Positions 20,075-31,351 of a stretch of 64,000 bases of DNA are shown in pieces. The DNA is taken from contig NC_091971.1 in NCBI RefSeq assembly GCF_036711975.1, forward strand, positions 1,371,501-1,435,500, given 5' to 3'. Each line of letters starts with the position of its first letter. The first letter of the stretch is position 1. Both the position numbers and the translations under genes were made by a program. The notes under the pieces are model-generated. The model ran no database searches, was not told the origin of the DNA, and worked only from the letters and a program-made list of their open reading frames with translations. Source of the DNA: Onthophagus taurus (Eukaryota; Arthropoda; Insecta; Coleoptera; Scarabaeidae).

Positions 20075-21560
20075 TATGATTTATTACAATTCGTGCAATC
20101 GATTCTGTATACCGTCTTTATTTTATCTTTCCTATTGGTGAGCAAGTTTTCCAGTTTATTGTGGTTGTAAGGAGCGAATGTCAATTCTGTACTTTATTGG
20201 TTATACCAGGTATGTGCATGATTTTGTTGAAGTTGATTTTGTTAGGTGTGCTTCTATTATTAATTATTAGTTATTATTGAGTTTTCATTATTACTATGTT
20301 TATTGATATAACTGGTCAACAAGGATTGTGTTATTATTATTATTAGGATTGTTTTATTTATGGCATACGAAAATATGATAAGATATCTCATAAGTTAGTT
20401 GACGCTGGATGGTTGTCGATGGGGAACAGAAGAGTGCTTCAGACATTGGTGGTTTATCATAAACTAATGTTGAGTAAGACTCCAAGTTATTTATATAGGA
20501 AGATTAATTTTAGAAGTAACGTTCATAATCGATTGACTAGGTTTATTTCCTTTATTTCTCCACCTGTCCATCGCACGGGTTTGTTTGAGAGATCTTTCTC
20601 ATACCATGTTTACAAATCCTATAATCTTATTTCGATGGCTGATTGGAGGTTAAGTGTATCGACGTTCAGGTCTCGGTTATTTGAAAGATTATTCAGATGT
20701 CAGTGTGCTTCTCTGTTGCAAGGGGTCCCGATATCGAGTTGCGTTGCGCATGTCACGGAATCGAGTTTAGTTAATTAGTTTATTATTTACAACTAATTTA
20801 AATTTTTTTTTTTGTGTTTTGTGTTTGTTACGTCTTCAATTATTAATGTTTAATACCTCTTTTTGTTATCGAGGTGAATTGCTTGCCGCACTATGCTATA
20901 ATAGCTCTCTCTTGTTTAGATAGTTTTATTTTGTATCTTTTTTTTTCTTTCGAATCATTTATTGTTTTTATTTTTGGTTATATTATCTTGCTATATTATA
21001 TTGTTTTATTTCTGTAATTGCTGTGTGGTTTGGCAATAAAGTCTATTATTATTATTATTATTATATCTCTGGTTCAGAGGTGGTGATTTTGCCTTTGTTA
21101 TGGTGTTACTTGTATTTACAGAATGATCAACATTCTGAATACAAAATTTTGTATTTATACTGTATCACATTTTATTGATTAAGATTCTGGGATAAGCATT
21201 TTCCAAAAGAATTTCATATGTCACTGTTTTTATTTCTTTTCTGAATGGTTTATCAGTCAATGCAATAGCTCTATGTATTAAATTATTCATTGTGTTTAGG
21301 ATCTAAGTCTTAGGGTGGTTACTGTAGTAATGTAAGGTTCTATTGCTAGAAGAGGTCTTCTTATACCAGGTTGTGTAAACTTTGTTATTGTTATGGTCTA
21401 GTATTATTTTCAAATCTAAATACGGTATTTGTTCTTCTTTTGTCAATTCTACTGTAAATTTTTTGTTTTTTCTTCGTGATGATCAGCAAATCGTCTATAT
21501 ATTTAGCTAATAGAACTGGTTTTTTGTTTGTTTTTCCAAGCTGAGTGGTTAGTACTCTTA
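20075..21560 (-). mobile_element. Penelope-like retroelement fragment, interrupted
   Basis: On the minus strand, 21560-21064 encodes the end of a reverse transcriptase with a YIDD catalytic box (LLAKYIDDLLI). It continues with the Penelope-type IPYLDLKI and TWYKKTSSSNRTLHYYS blocks. The 3' continuation at about 20200-20075 encodes NKLENLLTNRKDKI and VYRIDCTNCNKSY, the linker and start of the GIY-YIG endonuclease region typical of Penelope elements. A plus-strand non-LTR element separates the two parts, and a mariner end cuts the endonuclease. Stops are present. Confidence 0.75.
20205..21064 (+). mobile_element. 5'-truncated non-LTR retrotransposon 3' end
   Basis: The last about 125 codons of an ORF2 are open (20413-20778) and preceded by in-frame residues YDKISHKLVDAGWL. 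Blocks such as RRVLQTLVVYHKLM and FSYHVYKSYNLISM fit the C-terminal tail of CR1-type ORF2 proteins. A 3' UTR with AATAAAG and a TTATTATTATTATTA tail ends at about 21064. It inserted into the minus-strand Penelope-like element. Confidence 0.75.
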
Positions 21561-22341
21561 AATTCAACAAATTAAATTCAACGTATTGAACAAATACGTT
21601 TAAATAAAATAATTATAACTATGATAAATAAATTAACTCTTATATTCGATTCTATTTTAGAAATTTTGGAAAAACCGTTAGTGTACGATGACTTTTGGGA
21701 CTGTCTGTATATTGTGACATATTTCAAATAAAGAATGTGATTAGAAAATCTTCAATAGATAAAAAGGAAATATCCATGAAGCAAGATTATATCGTTCCCA
21801 AAGAAAGATTTTTCTTTTAATTACAAGAATTAACACACTTCGCGCATTAACCATTGCGTCATATTCTTGTTTACTTGTGAAATACGTTTTATTTTCTTGG
21901 TAATTATTATGCATCTTAAAAGATTTACTGCGCGTGGAATAAGTAATTTATAAGTTTGTTCACGGTTACTTTTTGTAACAATAAAACTTAAGATTAAAAT
22001 TAAATGCGATAAAATTTCATAAAAATAATATATTTAAATACATACAAATTAAATTACACCTTATTAAGTACAAATTACAAGTTCACGATCATTGTTAATC
22101 CTAAACTAATATGTGGAGGATGATTTAAAATTAAAAAAAGCGAAATATTCACATGCTTGAAAAAAAGAAAAAATTAAAAAAAGGAATGTGCAAATGTGAT
22201 TTGGGTGCTTTTAATTTTGATTTTTAAACGATCGTTGAATTTGATGGGTAATTCGCAAAAAAAAAATTAATTTCAATCACGAATTAATCATTAAATTTTG
22301 ATCTAAAAGGTACTTCTTTTCCATCTTCTGTTTCTGTTAAT
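21561..22341. other. Lectin gene 3' flank
   Basis: AT-rich, non-coding. The part nearest 22341 should be the 3' UTR of the minus-strand lectin. No clear AATAAA close to the stop could be picked out. Nothing else was recognised. Confidence 0.35.
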
Positions 22342-23524
22342 TTAAAGACGGATTCCCGGATTACGGGAGGCAACGAAGTTCAATAACTCTTCGCTATCTT
22401 CGCATACGAAAGGTTTTACATGGTGACAAGCGACATCATGCCATTTAACACCATCGTTGTAGAAATTATTAAGAATTGATAAACAGGATTCATCGTTACC
22501 CTATAACAAATTCAATTTAATAAAAGTTAATTCAAAAAAGAAATTTTAATAATTACTTGGGCAGCTTCTCTATTATCTGGTTGAGCTTGTCCAAATCCTC
22601 CGGTATGACTCCAATCGCCAGTATTTCTTTGAGTTGTTGGTCCGATTTTTGCACCAGATCCAGACCAGAACCAACCGTTAATATTTGGTGGTTGTAAATC
22701 GGGTCTGTCACAACCGGCAAAGTTACATTTCCTTCCAGATGTCCAAATATAACGGACGTTTCCTCTGGCTAAGCGCTGTTTAACAAATTCGTTTTCTTGA
22801 GGCGTTTCTAACGAAACAGCGTCCATGCAATGTCTTCTGCAAATATTTCTTGCATCTAACCAATCAACTTCTAAATTTCTTGTTGGCGAGTGTTCCCAAC
22901 TGAAGAAATACGAATGGGTCACTCCTCTCGCGTCTCTGTAGGTTGCATGACGTACCCCTTAAAAAATTTTGAAAAAAATTTGTGTATAATAAGAGATTAA
23001 CCTCAATCTTCAATAAAAAAAGGTGAAAAAACCTTGCAAAAGCTTTAAAAACAATGCGTTTTGCTAACAGTTATTGCAACAGGATTCCCGTTATGGCGGT
23101 ATTTCGCAAGAAGAAGAGATAAAGTCGGATGGATGCGTTTGCCATTGTCCACACTTGCGAGTTAAAAATGAAAGTAGCCTAAGGAGTCGATTGCCACGAC
23201 CACAGCCGACCCATTAGTTACCACTTCTTGCAACCAGGCGCACATTTAATGTTTCTTCTTCGACTTCTTCTCGAGCGGTCGACGAACTCTCGAGAAGTTT
23301 TTATGAGATGGTTTTCCACAAATGGAGTTATTAACACCTTTTTATACTTATTTAATGTGTAAATAGATCTTTTGTTGTAGAAAAAAATTAAAAAAACCCA
23401 GCGCTTCCACCAATTTTTTTTTTTACTTACTGTTTGCACAACTTCTTGGATCTGGTAAGGCTAATCTTCTTTGGGCTAAAACCATAGCAGCTCCTATTAC
23501 AAGGAGCAAAATTTGACGAATCAT
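22342..23524 (-). CDS. Secreted C-type lectin with galactose-type QPD motif
   Basis: Three coding exons (23524-23431, 22957-22557, 22500-22342) join to 217 residues with correct GT..AG borders and phases. Residues 1-17 are a hydrophobic signal peptide. A single C-type lectin domain covers about residues 48-200. It has WLDARNICRRHC at its start, extra CNFAGC cysteines (109, 114), NGWFW, then QPDN (157-160), WHD (185-187) and final cysteines at 190 and 198. QPD in the long loop usually goes with galactose-type sugars, and WHD replaces the usual WND calcium motif. An acceptor lies two bases before the ATG, so the transcript begins in an upstream untranslated exon (candidates near 26.1-26.2 and 30.48 kb). 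The ligand is unknown. High GC in exon 2 suggests strong conservation. Confidence 0.9.
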
Positions 23525-23592
23525 CTCTGTAACAAAAATAAGAAAAGTTTTACAAAAATATTCATTTTATGTACACTAAAATATATAATATA

Positions 23593-25690
23593 TACAGGTG
23601 TCCCGTTAAGCGTACGGAGCGGCTGTATCTCTAGAACGGTAAGGCCAAGAGGTTTGGGAAAAAAATCCTTATAAGCAAAGTGACCAAGAGAAATAGCTGG
23701 AAATTATTTTGAAGTTCGTAATTCGACCGCTAGGGGGCGTAACTGCCATTGAGAAACATAAAGTTGCCGCTATCTCAGAAACTTAGACGATGAGCTATAA
23801 CTTTGACACCATCATTTAATAGCTTGGATAATACCGCATCGCTTTTGTTTTGCGATATTTCTCATATCTGTCATAATAAGGGAGGGGGAGGCCAATACGT
23901 TTTCATATGTTTACATTTTAATATCTTCTAGACCATTCAACCGATTTGAATGTTTTCGGTGTTGTTTGAAAGAGCATTTTATGCTCTTTTTAAAGATATT
24001 TTCAGTAAGACCGTCTGCTTTAAAACAAATGAGCTAGAGGACGTTATCTGCAGCGATTACATATTTTTGTGATTTTTGAAGAAAAGTTAAATGGAGCGAT
24101 ACTATTTACTTCACAGACCCTTAGTCACCTTCAAATTTGCTAAATTTTAGTGAAAACCGCATCTCGATGTCGCCACCCGTTCTCGAGTTATAGAAGAAAA
24201 TGTTAAAAACTCGAGTGCCATCAATCGGATCCAGTTACCTCATCGAGAAAAACAAATCACATAACCATGGTAACTGTAAACATGTCATTTACTAACGCAG
24301 AAGCGTATGATAGAGCGTATGATGATTTATTTTCAATGTTTCGAATACGATGCAACTGCATGGCAAAAATGTGCAATGCAATTACGACAAAGAAAGACAT
24401 TTTTCTCTAGAAGTGTTTTTAAGATTGACTTAGCGATTACGGAAAACTGGCAACGTGTAGCTCATTCAGACGTCTCTATGAATTCGTAAATCATATTGGT
24501 GCGCAATGTGATCCCACATAATCTGGGAACTCCGAAAACAATTGTCCACAAGAGTTCTCAAGAGAATAATATCTCCACCACGTTGTTTTACATCAGGCCT
24601 TAACAGATACCGATTATGATAACAGACTGAACTATTACCATTGACTTTTAAATATGATTTGGGCAAATCCAAACCTTTTATCACAAATGCTATGGATGCA
24701 TGAAGCATCTGTCCACAAGCTGATGTAAACCTGCATAATATGCATTCTTGGTTCGAGCAAAACCCACATTGCTTTCACCCCTTTATCTATTGGGCAGACT
24801 AAACGACCTGACTTTTCAAGAAAAACCAATAACCAGGGAAAATATGACAAAACACTAAATACCAGTAAAAACGTGTCCAGGGAAGTGACTTAAGCAGCGC
24901 TTTTTTGTCGTCGAAACTAGATTAAATAAATGCATTGAGGTTTATGTAAGACATTTCGAACATTAGTGAGTTATTTTTGTCAAAAATTTAAGTTATTCTA
25001 AGTGTTTCGGTTTATTTTGTTTTATTATCATTGTTGATGTTTCATTGATCCGTTGGCTTTTCAACACGCCTCAAAAGTAGTTTTGAAGCAGTTCTAAGCT
25101 TGGATAAAGTGTGAAGGAAGGTTCTAGATAATAAAATTTTTGTTATCTCTTATTTGTTTCCTAAGGTAACTTGATCCGATTAAGATATACGAATTTTTAA
25201 CATTTTCTTTTATAATTCGAGAATGGATGGAGATATCGAGATGCGGTTTTCACTAATATTTAGCAAATTTTATGGTGAATAACGGTCTGTGAAGTAAATA
25301 GCACCGTTCCATTTAACTTTTTTTCAAAAATCACAAAAGTATGTAACCGCTGCAGATAACGCCCTCTAGCTTATTTGTTTTAAACCAAGTGGTCTTACTG
25401 AAAATATCTTTTAAAAGAGCATGAAATGCTCTTTCAAACAAGACCAAAAATATTCAAATCGGTTGAATGGTCCAGGAGATATTAAAATGTAAACATTTGA
25501 AAACGCATTGGCCTCCCCCTCCCTTATTATGACAGATATGAAAAATATTGCAAAACAAAAGCGATGCGGTATTATCCAAGCTACTAAATGGTGTTGTCAA
25601 AGTTATAGCTCATCGTCTAAATTTCTGAGATAGTGGGAATTTTATGTTTCTCTATGGCAGTTACGCCCCCGCTTAACGGAACACCCTGTA
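23593..25690 (+). mobile_element. Complete but decayed mariner-like element with about 0.6-kb terminal inverted repeats
   Basis: The left end TACAGGTGTCCCGTTAAGCG and the right end GCTTAACGGAACACCCTGTA are inverted copies, flanked by TA. The homology between arms runs about 500-640 bp (23593-24240 against 25690-25180), with blocks such as AGAGCATTTTATGCTCTTT in both. The central 24283-24960 is a badly eroded transposase related to the one at 18.9 kb, with many stops. The element lies in the presumed 5' intron of the lectin gene. Confidence 0.88.
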
Positions 25691-25692
25691 TA

Positions 25693-28600
25693 TATAATTT
25701 TTTTAATTCTTCTCTGAAATTACACTGATTTTAAAAGAATTAAATTATATCATAAGAACTAAGCATTTTAAAGCAAATTTAATTAAGATATAGCATGGAT
25801 ATAGTATGTCTTTATTCCTATAAATTGTTCATGATTTTTTTTGTTTATTAACTAACTTGTAAAAACTTTCAAAAAATTTAAACAAAAAAAATCTTGGTGG
25901 GTTTCTCTATTTTACGAACTGTTAAACTATAAATAAGTTAAAAGAGAAACTTTTTAAGTAAACATTTTTCTCTAAAAACAATCCGTCTCTTTCTTAGATT
26001 TTCTAGGTAATTTATTTTAACAAGTTTAGAATTTTTTCGAGGTCACCGACACCATTAAAACACAAAAAAAAAGCACTGAAACCAATTTGTTGAATCATCT
26101 CATTTCTTTAAAATGAATCGGAACACACCTCGAAGGACGTCATCGTTCCGCCCATTCAGTTTCGAGGTCGAGAACCCCGAAGAGACGAAGACTTGGAGAA
26201 GCCGATGTAGAAGAAGAAGTGGTAGGTTGAACAAGATATAATCACCGTTAACCGCTTTTTGAAGTCGAACGAAGAGTGGACCTTACAATGACCGCTCTTA
26301 AGATACGTTATAATTCGTTTATGATCATTTTTTTGGTCAACTCAAAAAAAACAGTTTATTTTAATAAGGATATTGACATTGACTTTGGTTTAATTTAGTC
26401 CTTGGTGAAAGTATCTCAAAAACGAATTGAGATTTTGTAATTCTATAATGGGTATTTTAATGCAAATTTAATCTAGTTTTAGCGTGCCGTAAATAATTTC
26501 TTAGATTTCATAAATCTAGTTATTATTGATAATGAAGTAAGTTATTAAAATCTGTGATTTCTTTTTGAGTCAAATTATTTCTTAGAATTTAACCCAAATT
26601 TTTTCTTGTTGAAGATAATTTTTGGTTCACGATCTCTGATCTATCTGCATTGGCACGTGATCGACTTCGTCATCGGCACGTCTGTCCTGGATGGACGACG
26701 ATGTTTCCTGGGTCCGGCCGGACTTGGAATCCGGGTCACAGACCGACCTGACCTGGCTTTCTTCGCCCGAACAAACCGGAGGTGTCCGCAATCGGACTTC
26801 TTATTCGAAAGACGCAGGTGCTAAACATCATTCGATTTACGTCAATATCACGTTTGAATTTACCACCATTTGCTTCAGAATTAAATAATTTGATTATCTT
26901 TAAAACAATAAGCGTTGAGAGTAAAAGAAAACGAAAACGGGGAAATTAAATTTCCCACAAAGAATAAATTAGTTATTCTTTATGCGATCTGATGAGTTTC
27001 ACTTTCCATTTTAAATGGCACGACATTAAAATTACCTGCTATTTGAAGTTAGGTTCAAATAAGAAATTGATGAATACCTAAACATATCGTTAAATTGTGA
27101 AAGGAGACTGGAAAATTTTTCAATTCGATACTCATCCGCACTTTAACAATCACACCAATTACGTTTGAACCGAGTTGAAAATACCGATTCCCACGCGGAT
27201 AATTCCCAGGCATAAAAGACTCCGAGTTTCTGTGTGATGGTGATGTAATCGAATGATGTACCGACGTTGTTTAGGATTTACCATCAGGAAGACGAAGCAA
27301 AACACTTTTAAGTTAATTGTTTTGAGTTGTTACAGCAATCTTGGTATTTTCGAGATAATCTTGAAGAATTCCTATTTTAGTTTTTAAGTACGCTGAGATT
27401 AGGTGAAAGTTGTAATAAAAAATTTTGATTATCACATTTCACAATTATTTTTGATTAAGAACATAATGGGTGTTAAATTAACTCAAAGTTATTAGAAATT
27501 ATTTTTTCACTTTTAGTAAAGTAATCTTTAAAAATAATCTAATCGGCAAATAATTATGGTTTTGTGAAATTGATTGACATTGATAGAGCATTTTCTATTC
27601 AATCTTAACATGACACCAAGCTTTATAAAATCGGGCCAAAGTTTTTTGCAAAATAAATCTTATTTATTACTTATAATTCAGAATCACCCTGTATTTATAT
27701 AGATAACCACTAAACTTTCAAGGTTGTAGTTTCTATGAAAATATTCCAACTTGTTACAACGTGATGGTACCCTCATTGAGACATAAAAAAAAGTTTTATT
27801 AAAAGTTATCCAGTGATTGGAATGTTGGATTCAATATGCAGTTTGCTTTATGACCACAATCAATCCATAAGTCTTCAATCCCTCCAACAAAAAGAGCTTT
27901 TACAATAAAGAGTAAAAGTAAACTAACAACTCCGTCAATCACCCGATGGTGCAATAGAACGTTTTAAATTGAACGTTAACATTCCCATAAGCATTTATAA
28001 AACGAAACGACTCGATTTTCTCCTTTTACCGTCTTCGGATTCGAAACGAAGATATAAATCTTTATAAATCGTCTCTCGTTTCCACTCGTTGTTATAACAA
28101 AAAAAAACGTGTAAGCAACATTCACCGTTTTTGTATTCGCTTTTTCTTTAAAGTAAGCAAAAAAAGAAATTACAGCGTGCAGTGTGAATTATCTTCAGAT
28201 ACATAATTGGATAGCATGTGGGGGAGATATACAAGTTGAATAGAATCGTTTCCCATAACGCAGTGAAACCGCAAGTGCACCTAACCTAACTAGCAACTTT
28301 CTTCGTCTGCGTGTAGAGAGCTGTTTTTCCTTTCAGCACTTGAATGTACATTTGACTTTTGACCGGTTGTGGGGATCGATGCGTTTTTCGAGAGGTCATC
28401 GAGCTTTTGCTTCAGCAACGACAGCGCGCTTTATAGAAAGTTTGCGGGAAATCACGTTTAACAATTTGAAATGCCGTAAATACGTGACTATTTAAATTAA
28501 ATGTTAATATAAGTAAAATTGTAGAAGAATTTAAGTTTTTAATACGAAGAAAGTTGTATTTACAATTATTTATAAAACATTAAGAAAATGTAATTAATGC

Positions 28601-30475
28601 TGAAGACAAGAAGGTTGGCTGATGAAGAAAGCTTTTTTAAAAAAAAATCAATTTATGCTATTTATTATAACAATTAATTATAATTTCGTTGGAGATGTGA
28701 TTATTGCTATGTTATGCTACTGGGGAGTGAGGATATATTCTTTTTAATGTTTCATCTAAACTATTCGACACCATTAATCATTAAAATTCTTGATTTTTGG
28801 TTTTGGATCTTCCTTTTATGCGGCTTCTCTGCTTATATGTGAAACTTATCTTATTCAAATATCGCAGTTCTAAGGAATAACATATGAAATGTTGTTAATA
28901 TGATATAAAATCAAAGTGTGCAAAACCATGTTTATATATTCTATTAAATAAGTAAAGGAAAGCACTTCGTAATCTAGTAGAGCATGATGAAATAGATCAC
29001 GTTTTTGGCAAGAAAATCGATGTGCAGATATATATACTAAAAGCATCTTAAAGTATCAAGAGAAGTCTAAAAGGAAGTGTTTACGACTAAAATTAACGTT
29101 TTAAAGGCAATCTTTTTAAACAGAATGGTTTTAGAAAAAGATGTCTAATTTCAACTTTTATCTGCTATGATACATGTGAAGACAATAATCATTTAATATT
29201 ATTGAACTATTGTTTAAACTTAACCTGATGAGGAGCTAATAGAGGTTGATATAATAATATAGCAAAAATAAGCAGATAGTCATTGACCAAAAATACTTTC
29301 TTTAAGAAATGACTAATATTAAGTTTAGTATGACTTAGTTTTTGACAAAAATAGATTAATTGAAAAAATTAATCATACATTTTTATTAAAAGGTCATACG
29401 TATATGGAGATAGAAAGCGAATAATGATTTGGAAAATTAAGTGTGAATATGGAGGTATACTTTAAATACTGCCACAATGGATTATAATGACATGACATTT
29501 AGTGAAAATAAAAGTTATTCAATACATCTTACGCATAACTCACTGTTAGTTTCTGGAAATGTATTTAGACTAGTGCCTTACATTAAAAAAAATTTATGAT
29601 GATGTTAGTAGACAAGCTTTTGTTGTTTTCTTCTTGGGGTAGCTCAAATTTGTCTCTGTGCCACCCCATACATTGCCAACAGTATACTTCACACTTGTTC
29701 ACTCTCATATTACTTATCAAGATTATTTAATTGGAATTACTTTAGTGTGTTGCAAAAAAAAACAATAAAAACAATGTTTACACATTGCTGATAAAACTTG
29801 GATATTTGATTCTGCAATGTTTATATATTCTAGAATGCATTAAATATATTAAACATTAAGCAATATGGATTTACAAAAGTGAAGTAATTAACCAACCTTC
29901 ATGACTACACCTGAAAACCTAACCAGAAACTGATTATGAAAACAACAATCAATTTTTCAAATTTCAAAAATGGCTTATCTTTACTTAGCTTGCTAATATG
30001 AAAAAGAATCGACATATTTTAGGTAAAGTGCTATTTCTAGTACACGAATTAAGCCTAAAACTTATTATAACTAGCTATGTAAGTATTTTGAGTTTAGCCA
30101 ACCTGAAAAAAATATAATTTTCATCAAAGTTGACACACTGCATTTAGTAGCAAATTAATTTTTGTATTAATCTTAACAATACTAGATTTGAATTGTTCTC
30201 AGCGAAACTATGCAACAATAATTCATCTTAATAGATAATTAATACATTTCTTAAGATTTCACCCCTCAAAAGAATAAAATCTGATAAAATTTATGCATTT
30301 ATTTGCTGCACTTTTTTTAAGAATATAATTCTTTTAAGAGTACTAAGTCTAAAGAATTTTTCTCATTGCATAAAAGTTCTTAAATAATTTTTGTTACTTC
30401 AAATCTAAAATCTAATAAAATATCTTAAATTTTTTGATAATCAAATAAATAATTATTTTTTTTAAATTAACTTAC
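25693..30475. other. Long AT-rich interval upstream of the lectin gene
   Basis: No open frame with recognisable homology. Less AT-rich islands stand out at 26130-26240 (minus-strand sequence ending in a possible donor GAG/GTGTGT), 26640-26830 and 28020-28460. The last has TATA-like words on both strands: TATAAATC near 28063 plus, and CTATAAAGC near 28436 minus. These may be promoters or untranslated exons of the lectin or another gene. The rest shows nothing. Confidence 0.35.
26640..26830. other. GC-rich island of unknown function
   Basis: About 190 bases with many CpG dinucleotides in otherwise AT-rich DNA, open in several frames on both strands. One plus frame from the ATG at 26691 reads MDDDVSWVRPDLESG and onwards. 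No homology is recognised. It could be a short coding exon, an untranslated exon or an enhancer. Confidence 0.3.
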
Positions 30476-30562
30476 CTGTTAGAAAATTTTTATGAAACCA
30501 AGTCGCAAGGAATGTAGTCACAGTTGGAACTACCGCAGTCCGACGCGTCCTCTGTATATAGC
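30476..30562 (-). promoter_or_regulatory. Candidate promoter and untranslated first exon (minus strand)
   Basis: A textbook 5' splice site (CAG then GTAAGTTAA) ends at 30476/30475 on the minus strand. About 75-80 bases upstream is a TATATA box (30560-30555), inside a GC-rich island that extends to about 30700. The first downstream gene on this strand with an orphan acceptor is the C-type lectin at 23.5 kb, which would give a 7-kb first intron. Assignment is inferred. The 68-codon open stretch here is probably incidental. Confidence 0.4.
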
Positions 30563-31351
30563 CGGCCTACATCCCCACATCTTAACCTAGATAGTGGGCC
30601 CCCGAGGAGGGAAGCCCCGCCGCTCTTAAGCCCCCCTGAGTAGGCTGGGGTCATCCCTATCACTTCACAAACTCCTCTCCCAACTAATACTGTCACTATC
30701 GAAACGTTTGCGAATATTAATTACTTTTTTTGAACATTTAGACCACCTAGAAGTAAAAAATTTATCACATATTATAAATTTAAATTCAAATTTTTGTTTA
30801 ACATGATTGATTTTGTTCAGATTTAGTGTTAATTATGCTTTAAAGGGAAAGTGTTAATTAGATTTTAATGAAATTAATCTGGGAAGATGGGAATTTTATT
30901 GTTTAAAGAGAAAAATAAGTTTGCTTTTAAATGATCATCTTCTAAGTTGTACGTTCCGGGGTCATCGTTCTAGTTCTTTAAATTTTATGTTTACATTTTT
31001 TCTTTTTGGAAAGTTATTTGCACCTTTTTCTTCTTCCCTCCAAAACGAAAAAATAAATATTTTCAATACCAAAAACAAAATTTAAACCTTTTTTTAATCG
31101 ATTAATATTCTATGCAAATCACGAACAGAAAGCTATGCTATGTATTTACAAATTTAGGATATGTTCATGAAGAGAAATTTTTTTTTGTTATTTAAATTTC
31201 TAAATCCAAAAATAGTAACAAATTATAATCTTTTGGGTTGCAAAAATCATTTCAATTATATTATTTTATTAAGTAAATAAATAGTAAATTAGATTTGAGT
31301 AGGATTATAACCTTAAAAAGATCTGCCAAAGTGATAGATGATAACTTCAGA

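Noticed and set aside
30490-30696. 68-codon minus-strand protein in the GC-rich island
   Set aside because: Glycine/serine-rich, no homology, and it stops just before a strong donor site; better explained as a promoter plus untranslated exon.
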